A stretch of DNA of 64,000 nucleotides. Source: Diphasiastrum complanatum. Lineage: Eukaryota; Streptophyta; Lycopodiopsida; Lycopodiales; Lycopodiaceae. Position 1 is the stretch's first letter. Each line of letters begins with the position of its first letter. The notes under the pieces were generated by a model, which was not told where the DNA came from, did not search any database, and was given only the letters and a program-made list of their open reading frames with translations. The translations under genes and the position numbers were made by a program. This document shows positions 23,391-35,490 of the stretch, one piece after another. The stretch spans positions 518,839-582,838 of the forward strand of contig CM055102.1 of the NCBI GenBank assembly GCA_029204225.1, in the 5' to 3' direction.

Positions 23391-24745
23391 AATCTTCCAA
23401 GAGGAAAGAAACCACTTGCATGTAAGTGGATTTATAGAATTAAGTACAATCAAGATGGATCTATTAGTAAATACAAAGCTAGGCTTGTTGCTAAGGGATT
23501 TCTTCAAATAAAAGGATTGGATTATGAAGAAACATTTGCACCTGTAGCTAAGCTTGTAACTATTAGATTAATCATTTGCATTGCTACTTTGTTCAAATGG
23601 GATCTCTACCAAATGGATGTAACAAATGCCTTCTTGAATGGCATCTTAGAAGAGGAAATCTACATGATGCAACCCGAGGGCTTCATCAAGGTTGGTGAGG
23701 AGCAAAAGGTGTGCTACTTAAGGAAGAGCCTATATGGCTTGAAGCAAGCACCTAGAGCTTGGTACTCTAGGTTGCATGATTTTCTACTAAGTGCTTATGA
23801 ACCTTCTTTATATTTCAAATGTAATGAAGGACAGATCATCATTTTGGTTCTTTATGTTGATGACATCATTATGACAAGAAATGATGATGTTGGCATAGAC
23901 AAAGTAAAAGTTGACTTATCTAGTGAGTTCAAGATGGTAGATGTAGGCTTCCTAAAGTTTATACTTGGGATAGAAGTGTCTAGAAGTAGCAATTGTACTT
24001 TCATAAGTCAATCTAAGTATGCTACTTCCATTCTTGAAAGATTTGGTATGAAAGATTGTAAGGGGATTGACACCCCTATGGAGCATGTTGTGAAAGCAAC
24101 TAATGAAGGTGATGAAGCATCCTTTGAGGACATCACTCTCTTTAGGAAGCTTATAGGCTCTCTAATCTATTTAACTATCACTAGACCTGACTTAAGTTTT
24201 TGTGTAAGCAAGTTGAGTCAAAGTATGCAAGCTCCTTTAGTTCATCATTGGAAAAGTGCCAAGAGAGTACTTAGATATGTTTCTAGTACTAGATTTTTTG
24301 GCATACTTTATGAAGGATCTAACTTGCACTTGAGAGCCTACTCGGATTCAGATTTTGCAAGAGACAAGATGGATAGGAAGTCCATTAGTGCATTTGCAAC
24401 ATTTCTTTGTGGAGGAGCGATATCTTGGCTTTCCAAAAAGCAAGATACAATCTCACTATCTTCTTGTGAAGCCGAGTACAAGGCATTGACTTCAACAACC
24501 AAAGAGCTCCTATGGCTAAGAAGACTCTTGATGGAACTACATGTGCTAGAGGCCGAGGAGATCCCTTACATATTTTGTGACAATCAAGCTTCTCAACAAA
24601 TTGCTTCAAATCCTATCTTCCATGCTAGAACAAAGCATATTGAGATAGCTCACCACTTTGTGAGGGAGAAGGTACAATCCAAGGAAGTGCAACTACATCA
24701 TGTACCATCATCCGAATGCATAGCTGATATCTTAACCAAACCATT
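23391..24745 (+). pseudogene. COP1 reverse transcriptase/RNase H half
   Basis: An open frame of about 450 codons beginning NLPRGKKPLACKW. It includes KARLVAKGF, QMDVTNAFLNG (first catalytic Asp), LYGLKQAPRAWY, LYVDDII (catalytic YVDD) and RNase H with SDSDFA, SSCEAEYKAL, CDNQASQQIA and HARTKHIE, ending SECIADILTKPL. A few residues are missing before YEPSLYF. The frame has no promoter or start of its own: an ATG lies upstream in flank DNA, so any product would be a chance fusion. It is cut off from gag and integrase by the inversion. Confidence 0.9.
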
Positions 24746-24826
24746 GTCCATTTTTTAAGTTAAGATATGCTCTTGGAATTGTAGATAGATGTACACTAGA
24801 TTTGCCAAGTTAGAAGTGAGGAGGAG

Positions 24827-25688
24827 TGTTGAACATTGTCACTTCTCACTTGACATTGGTTCATGTAAATATTGATCAAACATTAGAATATGTTGATCAT
24901 ATCATTTCACATGTGTGGAGCCTGTTCCCACGTGTGAAAGGATGTACTTTTCATGTTTGTATATATCCAAATTGATTTTGTATCATTCTAGTTAGTGTGA
25001 ACATGAAATGACTAGTTTTTAGTCAAGTTGACTAGTCACCTACAAATTAGCTTTTCCTTGCATGTGCATGAGTAAATGCTCCCACATGGCAAGTGGATGT
25101 TCACACGTGTGTATAGAGTACTAGAAGATAAGAGTTGACCATTTTCCTTAGATCCTATTTTGTAGGGAATATTCCTATATTCTAGGAGACTAGCTTTTTG
25201 GATTTTAGTCATATTCTAGAAGGTCAACTATTGGATAAGGATCAAGGATGGATAAAATGGATAGATTTGAGTGATGTGGCACTCTTCACACGTGTGAAGG
25301 CCTGCTGGACTGTACCAGACTCATGGATGTACTTGATCCATAAAAGGATCATCATTTTGCTAAGAAAATTGATGAGACTTTTGCACTCTACACTTTTGTG
25401 AGATTTCTAGTCATTTGTCTTGTGATTTTTATGCATGATTGCTATCTAGTATCACTGTACTTGTTGTTTCAGGTGCAGGCCATACAATGGACAGTACTCC
25501 ACACGTGTGAAGCCGCTCTCACTAAAAAATGATGTGTTGATCCATTGCTCTTGCTTAAATCCAAGTGTAGTGAATCTAGATCAAGATCTAATGTGTAGAA
25601 CTTGATAGATTCATTGATTAAGCAACCAATAACTCTCTATGATTGTAAAGTACAATAATTACTGTCCTAAAAACTGTAAAATTTATCA
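24827..25688 (+). mobile_element. COP1 right LTR
   Basis: 862 bases, TGTTGAACATTGTCAC to ...AATTTATCA, after a GAGGAG polypurine stretch. It holds about four palindromic sites: CCCACGTGTG, TTCACACGTGTG, CTTCACACGTGTGAAG and CCACACGTGTGAAG. The TSD CTAGA follows at 25689-25693. Confidence 0.92.
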
Positions 25689-25693
25689 CTAGA

Positions 25694-26788
25694 TACTATA
25701 TTGGGCTTTCATCAGCCATCGCCTACACCGCCTAGCCCCAGCATGGTCAATGGTCTAGTCTAGTCTATTTTAGTCACATGAGAATAGGTGCTAGATCAAG
25801 GTCTAAAGTTAACCTTAGATTAGAAGGGTTCAATCACCACAAAGACCCTGTGATGTCACTAATCGAAATTTTCTAATCAGGATAAACCTAAGTCTTGATC
25901 ATTGGATGAAACAAGAAAAATGAGAAAGCTACAGATCTATCCTAGGAAGGTTTCTTCACTCCTTGACTGAGTAAACCTAACTGAAAATCTCAATATACCT
26001 CTTAGTAGGTATATTGACCCTTTTAGAGCTAATAGAAACTTCGGCAAATGTTTTTACTAGGAAATACGAATGCTCACCTTCACACGTGTGGGGCGACTGT
26101 TTGTAGAACTAGTTAAAAATAATCGTTGAACCCTATATGGAAAGCTCAGATCAAGTACAATCCTCAAAAGTGACAACTTTTCCTACTCAACAGCCCATAC
26201 CCTTATTTTTGTCACCTATCCTACAAATTTCATCTATGCTTGGGCAAGAAAAAGGAAGGACCGATTTTGTTTATGTGATCTAAAGGCAAACTATGTCTCT
26301 ATAAACAAGAGAAGTGCTTGGAAGTGAATGTTTTTTTTGGAAATTTGTAAAAGGACTTGCTTGACTATAGCATATATGAAATTTAGTATGGGAGAAGGAT
26401 ATTTGGCACATGAGTCATTCTTCTATATCACATTGTACCCAAGGTTATGGAATGATAGCAATTACAAGACTTTTCAAATGGCAAGTTGCAAAGAGAAACA
26501 TGAATCATTCATTTCTTTTGGAATATATAAGAGATAGCGCTCCTACATTCATGCTATCCAATTTTCAAGCCTTACATCAAGCTATTTGAAATGGCAAAAA
26601 ACAATAGAAGTCTAAATATATAATAAAGGGCCCAACTTTTTCAATATTAAAAGCCTCTTCATCTTCGTAATGTTCACTCGATGTGTAATGATATAATGGA
26701 AGGCCATGCATTTAAAAAGAAATATCATAAATAGATTAAGATATAGTACACAATCAAAAATGGAAATTTTTATTCAATATTAGAATCA
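25694..26788. other. No recognisable gene
   Basis: AT-rich flank. A CACACGTGTG palindrome at about 26083 hints at another old copia LTR, but no termini are visible. Confidence 0.5.
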
Positions 26789-26793
26789 CTAAA

Positions 26794-27937
26794 TATTGGC
26801 TGATTCTGACGAATCCCCAAGATACTCGACCAGAGCTACCCAAGAGCACCTCTCACCTTAGACCGAGGAGGCCTCTGAGAAGATGAGACGAACGAAGACT
26901 GAGAGCCGAGTATGAGAGCCGAGGAATACTAGTTAGTAATGACAAGCAAGAACTGTGTAAGCCTCATGGTGAATCCCGAAAGATGGAATGACCATGTAGG
27001 AACTAGTATTTCTAGGTAAAGTAATAAATGCAAGTAGACCCCTCTTAAAGAAAGTAGAGTGAGCCACCTTTTGATGGTGACCTCTAGTGGAGAGCATTAT
27101 TCCACTTGTAATTTGTGTAATGTGGAAATGCCACCTAAGGAGCTCTTTTGCTTATTTAAGAGACTCCCTCTTTGAGAAGAGGAGCTTCTTGTGTATTGTA
27201 TCAACTCCATGCTGAAATGAGAAGAGCCTCCACGAGTTCTGGTGCATCCATTGAGCTCCTTGATCATGCTTGTTTCTTGAGTGAATGCATTCATGATCTT
27301 GCCCTTCCCTCCTTTGTGTGTGGTTGTGGACAGTAGAGTGGATTAGCTTTCCTGCTTTCCTAGAGTGGATTAGATTTCATTTCTTGTTTGTGGATTAACG
27401 TAGGAATTAGCATTCAGGTAAACTAAATAGACTGGGTTTGTGGTGTAGTTCTTACATATTATCTTACAACCATGTTCTTGATGTTCTTGGGATGTCCAAG
27501 AATCAAAAGACTGGTTGGTTTCTTGATTCTTGGACTTCTAAAATGTTGTAGAATAGTTTCTTGTTTCTTGTTTTGTGGATTTATGCAAGTGTAGAATGTT
27601 AGGATCTGATTGTAACTCGTTTTTAGAGTAGGTAGCTGTAGAAACTGTTGAACGTTCATTTGGGCTGCATGTTGATCTGTAAATGAATTTTCATGGCTTG
27701 CATCTCTAATTGAGTGTGAGTGCTTTCAAGAGAGAACGACCATGAGTTGTCCTCTGATAGGTAGGACAATACTACAATGTTAATCAGTCCATTTTTGCCT
27801 AGCCTGGGCATTGTAACAAATAAGAAAACAGCCAATAAATGCCCAAACGAGCCTGGTAATAGGCAGAAACAGTTCTGAAACTAAGAAGAAGCAAAGAACC
27901 AGTAAACAGATCCTCCCAAGCAAAGGATCTGTCAACA
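26794..27937 (+). mobile_element. Solo GYP1 LTR
   Basis: A 1144-base LTR from TATTGGCTGATTCTGACG to GGATCTGTCAACA, flanked on both sides by CTAAA (26789-26793 and 27938-27942). No internal sequence is attached, so it is the product of LTR-LTR recombination. It matches the copy B LTR along its length. A TATTTAAG box lies at 27153-27160. Confidence 0.93.
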
Positions 27938-27942
27938 CTAAA

Positions 27943-28829
27943 TTATATATAATTTTCACATAGTTAAGGAATTTTTGGAATATGCTTTATTGTTAACGTT
28001 AATTGTTTTGATCACCATTTACATTATGAAGTGAAACACAAATCGTTGGACACAAGATCCACATTTTTTGATCAAAACTATCACCATGGGTTGTTGAGAC
28101 ATGTTCAATGAGATATCTATGATAGCTGAATAGAAACATATCTTCTTATAAGTGACCTTGACTACACAAGAACCATCCAAGAGAAATTAGAAGTTGACTA
28201 CAAATCCCTCAATATTTTTTAATGTAGTATGATGTTAAGCGTGAAAAGATGCTAGAATTTGAGCTTGAGGGGAGTGAGTGAGTTAAGACCCCACTCTATG
28301 CAATTGTATCTTTTTTGTCAATTCCCTTGAATAACAAGTCACTAATTTTGTACCTCATGTTTGTGATATTTGTCAATCTAAAATGCAAGCGTGAATACAC
28401 CTGCTCCAGCCTCCAATATGTACATGAGCAAGATTGGAAATTGAGAAACACATATATGATGAATGGGACATTTCTAGAATGGAATTGAAGGATGCACCCA
28501 TGTCAACATAAATTTTTATATCACCCATTGAGGTAAATGTTGTTTGATTCAGGAAAAAATTTAAAGCCAAATAAGAAACACCTTATTAGACTATTTATTT
28601 ACAATTCATGCTTTAGAGCAATATAGCTATGATGAAGTAAGGGTATGTTAAAACAATCATTTTCCATTACTCTATGGAATCGATCCTTGGGAGAGCTTAA
28701 AAGGCCAAGGGCACATTATTTAAAACTATGAGTTTAGGATGCAGTTGATAATACCACAAGCATTTTCTTTGCATTTGATAAGTGCATGCATTATCACTTT
28801 ATTTGATACTTTTTTTTATTATTAGCAAG
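27943..28829. other. No recognisable gene
   Basis: AT-rich, with short spurious frames only. A weak CDICQSK-like reading near 28357 recalls a gypsy integrase zinc finger but is not enough to call. Confidence 0.5.
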
Positions 28830-29378
28830 AGCTCATAAATGGAAGGGATTGCTCAATAAGAACGAACATGCTTTTGTGTAGTGACAAAACCATGCTTGTG
28901 GACAACTCCCACAAGGAGCAAGGAGTTTGCTTAGATACACTCTTTTATGTACATCAAGTGAGAATAAGAGTGCCTTCCCCCCATTGTAGTTGAGTTGCCT
29001 AAGCATGTTATATGTGGAATTAATAGAGACCCAAGCTTGAATTCGTCTTTGTATGTGAGATAAGGACATCTAGGAGCCCACAAGATCCAAAATTGGCTTG
29101 GCATATAAATGTGGATGAGCATTGTACACATACTGCAAAATGAAATTAGTGCGAAGTAATTCCATTGCAACAGTTCTACATGTCTTTATGACATTAGAGT
29201 TCTCTTCTAGATGCTTTGAAGGAAATGAAACATGCTCATCTCTATAGGAGCTTTTGGTTCTTGAAATTGAGCAAAGGTCAAGTGATGAAATTGTAAGAGT
29301 TGTTATGATGTATTGCATCATCCGCAAAAAACTTAAGAGTGATGGCATACCATTGACATTAGCTTGCTGAATAATCAA
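28830..29378 (-). pseudogene. Possible relic of a repeat-protein gene (PPR-like)
   Basis: Overlapping minus-strand frames contain phrases that loosely resemble plant pentatricopeptide repeats (NAHPHLYAK, compare NALIHLYAK, and KECI.ANSLLL), broken by frameshifts. The resemblance is by eye only and the region could be unrelated. Confidence 0.25.
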
Positions 29379-29688
29379 TTTCTAATAAAAATGGTAGTTC
29401 ATGACTTGAAAACAAAATCTCTTAGGATGTCAGCGTTGATGGGCAGAGTTTAGAGTTTTTGGGCATTAGTATCAGTGGCCCTTGTAGCCTTGCATTGATG
29501 CTGCTGCCTTGTGCTAATGGCAGCGTATATTTGGGGAATATAAAATGTTGTCAAAAACTTATAACTTTCCCTTGAGGTTATTTATTGAGCAATCCAAATT
29601 CTATATTTATCAACATGAAATGTGACCTACACGTAGGGTAGTTTAGTCCAAGCAAAACCCAGAAATGCACTCTAACATGTATGCACAA

Positions 29689-29690
<2 letters not shown>

Positions 29691-29728
<38 letters not shown>
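29691..29728 (+). repeat. (AG)19 microsatellite
   Basis: A nearly perfect AG dinucleotide run downstream of the XTH gene. Confidence 0.95.
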
Positions 29729-29734
<6 letters not shown>

Positions 29735-29985
29735 GGATTTTTCAGGGTGATGAAAATTTTGGTTTTTGTTTTGACTAGTAGATCCTTAGTCCTCTACGTG
29801 CATTTGTTTTCACATCATTTGTAGCATTGCTTTCCACGAGAATGGAAAATAAGTGAAATTGAATCGAGTTCAGCGTACCAGTTAGCTTAGTTATGGAATT
29901 TTTGCACTTCAATCGAGCAGCAAAGTAGGTTCATTTTAAGCACACAAACTCTAGTAAGATCTGTGGGAGTCTAACAATTTCTGCA

Positions 29986-31763
29986 TTACCAGTCCTTGGG
30001 GCATCCAGGAAGTCCAGCCGGATACCGATTCTTGTCCCTGCAATAATCATAGATCATGTAATTCTGACGTACCCAGTTGAGGGAATGGAATTGGGTTCTA
30101 CTCAGAGCAGGAGGTAGTACATTCAAAAATGAGTTCATCTCATTGGAGCCAACAGCACAGGTTGCAGATGAAGCAACTACAAAGTTGCAGCCATGGAGGA
30201 TAAGCCCAGAGTAAGTGGCTACAAAAGGTTCATAGGAGTAGTCAGCTTTGGATTGCCCCCCATCTGTGGCCCAGGCCGATGCATCCCATATGGTGGCATA
30301 AACTGACATGGGTTTTGATGGGTACAGTGGTCCAAGGCTCCGATCATTCTGAATTTCGCGTATTGGAACGTTGTCCACCAAGAAACTGCAAAATAAACAA
30401 TCAATAATTTTAAAATCCCAGCTCATCCTTTTTTCATATTTCCTGTATTTCACTAGATGAATATAAGTTTTGCAGCACTGACTAAATACAGATAGAACAT
30501 AAGTTAACTTCTGCAGCATTGCCTTATATAAATAGGACATGGAGTTGAGAACTAGTACACTATGTGGGTGGGAGCCCAAAGTATGCTGTACTGATGATAA
30601 TCCTCAGCTGGATCAAACCAGAGGTGGAATCGCTGCTCTCTGCCTGTATCAGTGCTACCATTTCCATAAACATTTGTTTGTACTGTGTAAGCCTCTCCTG
30701 GTACTACTCCAAGAAACTCAAAGTCAATCTCGTCATGATTAGTCTGATACTCACCTCCATTTGAGAGCTACATCCACCAGAGATCAGAAGTTAAATTTTT
30801 TTTAACAGTATTTTGGTCATGATTTATACCATCCAAAAGAACTGTAAACATCACCTAGAAGCTATGAATAGAGTTTAGATTCTGAGACAGATCTAGGAGG
30901 TACCTGTAGCTGTTTACATGCCTATTATTTGCAGATCATTTATTGTTTTTCACAGTAAAATAGGCAACAACTGGTAATGGAAAAGAAATGGCTGTGCATC
31001 ATTTTAGTAGAGAATTGAGATCTAGAAAGTGGGATGGTCACCAGTTCTCTGTTTTCTATTTGATCAGATTATTAGCTTATTAGACTACTTGTGGTATTAA
31101 GAGTTTGTGAGCAGCTGGGAAGTACGTAAAATGTGGTAACTACGCCAGCTGAGTAGTTTGCAGGAAGCTTGATAGCTGTACTGAAGAAGCCATAAAAGTA
31201 TGTATTTTTGGATTTAATTCCACTGCCTGTCAGTACATATTCCAGTTAATCAGCCTTGAATTCCTCCCATGAACTCCTTATCCAGAGATCAGAATATTCA
31301 CTCTCCCCTGAGATTAGAGCTGAAAATTATAGAGTTCAAGCTTGAATATCCAACAAGATAATCTTAATAATGCCTTTTCTGAAATAGCTCGGTTTTTATT
31401 TCTTTACGGAAAAAAAGACAACCAGGAAACTTAGGAGGGGAATGCTGCATACCTGAGATATTTGTTATTCTTTATATTTCTTCACAAAAAAAAAAGAATC
31501 TGTCCAAAAGTGGGGAAATTCTCCATACCTGAAATGGAATCCAGTTTGAGTTTGATGCTATTTGTGTCTTCAGAAACCTCTTCATGATCCGAGGACCAAA
31601 ACATTGAGAAACTTTCCCGATAGGATGTGTACTCAAAACTACTGGTGAGATTTGTATCTGGTAAGGGGGGAAGCAAAAAAGTGTTATTGGCCATTGCTAC
31701 TTTTGGCTGTGCCAGGCAACGCATACTTGCCATCACTACTGCTACTACCATGATCAGCTGCAT
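29986..31763 (-). CDS. Xyloglucan endotransglucosylase/hydrolase (XTH), 4 exons
   Basis: A secreted GH16 enzyme that cuts and rejoins xyloglucan in the cell wall. Exons on the minus strand are 31763-31529, 31226-31126, 30767-30559 and 30385-29986; all introns are GT-AG and the joined product is 314 residues. ATG 31763 is chosen because a hydrophobic signal peptide follows ([18 protein letters not shown]), although the frame is open further upstream. The catalytic motif [10 protein letters not shown] is complete at residues 123-132 (Glu nucleophile, Asp, Glu acid/base). An Asn-Gly-Ser sequon lies some 16 residues later (YGNGST), with GREQR after it, as in group III XTHs such as Arabidopsis XTH27-30. 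The XET_C tail has paired Cys (DYC...LPGC). No defects are seen. Confidence 0.95.
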
Positions 31764-32430
31764 ACCATTTCTAGTTGATTTCCTCTCAGCTGTAACTCCT
31801 CTCAAGCAGTTAAATTTTAACTGTGGTAACTGATCCATGACAGAACCAGAGATAGATCTCAATTTGTGCCTTGTCTGCAACTCAACACACAAATCCCACA
31901 CAAGTCCCAGACCAATCTTTGTCTGTAGCTCTCTAATCAAATGATCATGCCAACCCAAAACCGGAATCACTTCCTACGCTACCTTCAATTCCAAGTGTGA
32001 TCCAGCAGCAGTCTCAATTTTGAACTAAACTCCTTGAAGCAGGGCCTGAATCACACACGAATGGCCCACACAAAGAGCTTAGTTGCTGACAAAAACGGGC
32101 ACAAGGATGGAAACCAAGCAAAACCCATCTGGAGGGAGAGATGTTTGACCTGCGGGAGAGAGATCAGAGCAAAAGGGCGAAGGGAGGGGGATAAAGGAGA
32201 CGAGAGAGGAGGGGAGGAGAAACCGTTGAGATAGGAGAAGAGGAGAAGCTGAGAGGGCCGTGTCCAACCGTTGGATACTTGCCACGTTTCTAGCAAGAGC
32301 CAGCAGTGGCAGTTTTGACACGTGGCTGACATCCAACCGGGCGGGCTGAAGTTTCAGATGGGACGTTGAGCGGAGTGCAAGCAAAAATAACGAACTGTCC
32401 CCGTGAGATGAAACGAGGAGGTAGTTATTA
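31764..32430 (-). promoter_or_regulatory. XTH leader and promoter region
   Basis: On the minus strand a pyrimidine-rich stretch (complement of 32145-32265) lies upstream of the ATG and looks like a 5' leader. Further upstream GCCACGTGTC (32317-32326) matches an ABRE/G-box (CACGTG core), with another ACGT core near 32283. These suggest bZIP/bHLH control, for example by abscisic acid or light; this is inference. I cannot fix a TATA box. A copia relic begins at 32522. Confidence 0.45.
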
Positions 32431-32521
32431 TTTGATCATTGATTAACTAGCAATAATAATGATTAATATTTGAATGTTGCTACAAGTATAGCTTTATACT
32501 TATGAATGGAAATTATCTTGA

Positions 32522-33865
32522 TTATATCCATTTACCTGTAAAAGGCTTCTTTCCATAAGGTAAATCAACAATCTTCCAAGTTTGATTTTTCATTAATGCA
32601 TCAAACTCTACTTGCATAGCTTTCTTCCAATATTGAGACTTATTTGCTTCCTCAAAACTAGTTGGTTCTTCAAACATAGTAGTCAAGAAAGTATAAGAGT
32701 TGAGTAATTGAGAATCTTCCCTTTGCTCCCCTTTGTCACTATAAGTGAGCCTTGATGGCTCAATCCTTGTCCTTGTTGATCTTCTTGGAACCCTTGGACT
32801 TTCAGTAAGTTCCACTTGGTCTTCATCTTCATGAAGCTCCTCCTCGGCCATAACATGATCCTTGACAAGTTGAGTGTTGTTGGAAGTCACCTTTCCTTTG
32901 GCTTGGAGAGATTCATCAAAAAGTACATCTCTACTTACAACAACTTTTTTGGTAATAGGATCAAATATCCTATAAGCTTTCTTACTTTCACTATAACCAA
33001 CAAAGATTCATTTGAATTTTCCTTGTTTCTAAAGGAATATGTACATAACAAGTACATCCAAAAAATTTCAAATCACTAAAATTTGGTTTTTTGCCAAACA
33101 ATACTTCATAAGGTGTAAGTCCTTTAATGGCACTATTAGTCATTCTATATGAAATAGGAAGGGATGCATCTAATCACATAGCTTTAGCACACTCACATAG
33201 TGTCCTATTCTTTCTTTCAGCTACTCCATTTTGTTGTGGAGTATATGTGCAAGTAAACTCTCTCCTAATGCCATTAGTTTCACAAAACTCTTTCATCCTA
33301 TTGGAGATGTACTCTCGTCCATTATCACTTCTTAATACTTTTAAGCTAGTATTAAGTTGCTTTCCCACAAGAGTTTTGAACTTTACAAAGGACTCAAAAA
33401 CTTCACTTTTCTTAGACAAGAGATAAACCCAAGAGTATCTTGATCTATCATCAATAAAAGTGACATACATAAGAGCTCCACCATTTGATTAATGTGAAAA
33501 TGAATGAACATCCAAGTGTATAAGGTCAAGAGGAGAGTTAGATCTTGTCAAAGATCTCTTGAAAGGTAGCTTATGAGATTTGGAGAGTCCACAAGCTTCA
33601 CAAAGCTTGCCACACTTGGATATGATTTTGGGAAGTCCACTTGCTAGCTCCTTTGTCACCATGGTCTCCATAGCTTTGTAGTTAGGATGGCCTAACCTTT
33701 TTTGCCATAATTCCACTCTAAGTGAGCTCCTCCCTTGCCATGTTCACACTTCCAACCATCACATTAGCATCCAATTTGAATAACCTCCCTTGCTTGAAAC
33801 CATTAGCAATACATTTTTCATCTTTCAAGATAGAACATGCTCCATGCTTGAAATGTACATCCTAA
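32522..33865 (-). pseudogene. Copia integrase/RT relic upstream of XTH
   Basis: Minus strand: pre-integrase (LWQKRLGHPN with one changed base context, CEACGLSKSH), integrase (DLIHLDVHSFSH, MYVTFIDDRSRY, RSDNGREY, TPQQNGVAERKNRT), then a linker (RRSTRTRIEPSRLTY) and the first RT residues (KNQTWKIVDLPYGKK). It stops at 32522 in RT. It is the same lineage as COP1 but more decayed, with several frameshifts and a TAA near 33490. No LTRs are seen. Confidence 0.9.
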
Positions 33866-34281
33866 TGCTAAAAAAGCAACCGTACCAGTCAACGATGATC
33901 TCCTTGATGCACTTAGATTAGAATAAAAATAAAAAGATTGCATTTTAAAAGAATCAATAAAATAAAAAAGACACATTTTAATGCTCAAACTCACCTAAGA
34001 CCACCAAAGTTCCGGGTGTCGTGGTATGACACACGTGTCGTAGGTGCTGTACAGGTGTCGTACGTTTTCAGTGCCACAGCACCCACGGCACCTACAAAAA
34101 AAAAAAAATTGTTATTATTAAAAAAAACCATTAAATGCCCCTTTCCAAGTCAAAAAATTAAAAAATATATATATAGGTACCGTACCACGACACACATCCC
34201 TTATGGGCTGAGGAGATCACTTAGTTTCTAACAACAGACAGACTCGAAGGAGACCTGAGTACGACGACAAAAAGAAAATTT
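33866..34281. other. No recognisable gene
   Basis: Junction DNA between the copia relic and the gypsy integrase. It contains the palindromic ACACGTGTCG near 34032 and A-rich runs. Confidence 0.5.
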
Positions 34282-35490
34282 TTGCTAAAAGCAGCGCCCT
34301 TTCAGTTAATAGTGAGACAACTTTACAAAAGGGGCATTGACGGTAAAATTCGACGACGTGCTTATAAATCTGAGATACGACCTATCATATCTCAGGCTCA
34401 TGAGGGCATTGGCGGCGACCACTTTTCTGTTGAAGCCACAGCTAAGATTATCCTTCGAGCAGGATTGTGGTGGCCATCTTTGTCTAAGGACACGTTTGTT
34501 GTCATTAAAGCGTGTGATGTCTGTCAATGAGCCAAGAAAAATACCAAAGCAGCTTCACGCCACTGACTCCAATTATAGAAGATGAAGCCTTTCATAAGTG
34601 AGAAATTGACTTTGTTGGACCAATCAGTCCAGCAGCGAAACATACCCAAGCTCGTTACATCCTCATAGCCACAGATTACGTCACTAAGTGGGTTGAGGCT
34701 CGAGCAACGAAAGACGCCAACGCAAAAACCATCGCGCGTTTTCTTTACAAAAATATTATTACACGTTTTGGCTGTCCTATTGAGCTAGTTAGTGATCACG
34801 GCACGCATTTTTTAAATGCTATCATTGATAACCTCCTATGCCATTACCTTGTCGTTCACAAAAAAAGTACACCGTACTATCCTAGATGTAATGGCCAGGC
34901 AGAATCAACTAACAAAACGATATGTAAAATTTTGACAAAGATAGTTGAAACAAGTCGTTCTGATTGGGAAACAAAACTTTTTTCAGCTATCTGGGCTTAC
35001 CACACCACCCCAAAGAAAGCTACTAGGTGGGTTACCCCTTTCCAGTTAGTATATGGTCAAAAGGCGGTAATGCCTGTAGAATTCTTAGTACCGTTGCTAA
35101 GAGTCATGGAAGCTCTTTCAACAAATCTCTGTGAAAAAACTGCAATCGAACAGCAAGTCAAGACCAAGCTATTTACGTTAGCCCAGTTATGCGAGACAAG
35201 ACTTATATCTTACCACGCACAACTGGTTAACAAACGACGTCAAAAGGCCTGGCATGACCGTCACCTACGCAATAAAGATCTACACATAGGTGATCAGGTG
35301 CTTCTTTATACATCAAAGAAGCACCTCGACAAATTGAAATTCTGAAGTGAGGGACCGTATGTTATTAATAAAACCTTTCCTAATGGTGCAGTCCAGTTGC
35401 AAACACTTGATGGAATACTCCTCGATACTGTCATCAACGGTGGTCGTCTACGGCGGTATTACGAAGAGTTGTTTTTTGTTGACCCAATTT
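34282..35490 (+). pseudogene. Tat/Athila-like gypsy integrase (copy C)
   Basis: Integrase inserts element cDNA into the genome. The reading shows the HHCC zinc finger (AHEGIGGDHFS ... CDVC), then the core with ATDYVTKWVEA (first Asp), RFGCPIELVSDHGTHF (second Asp) and NGQAEST (Glu), and the C-terminal QLVYGQKAVMPVE region ending GGRLRRYYEE. The wording is that of plant Ty3/gypsy Tat/Athila integrases. Frameshifts and stops occur near 34528, 34605 and 35343. No RT precedes it; the element is truncated at its 5' side. No chromodomain is present. Confidence 0.9.

Larger units (their letters stand above)
19171..25688. mobile_element. COP1 copia element with an internal inversion
   Basis: One element now in two opposed halves. 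19171-23156 reads on the minus strand: LTR, primer site, gag, protease, integrase, first RT codons. 23391-25688 reads on the plus strand: rest of RT, RNase H, PPT, LTR. The coding break falls at the same place in both halves: one stops at NHTWNL, the other starts at NLPRGKK. The five bases outside the right LTR are CTAGA and those outside the left LTR are TCTAG, its reverse complement. This is what inversion of the left flank plus 5' half after insertion would leave. Both LTRs are 862 bases and look very similar. Confidence 0.9.

Noticed and set aside
24385-24609. Minus-strand ORF inside COP1 RNase H
   Set aside because: Shadow of the RT/RNase H frame.
32034-32384. ORFs on both strands upstream of XTH
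   Set aside because: They cover the purine/pyrimidine-rich leader and G-box region and have no protein-like features.
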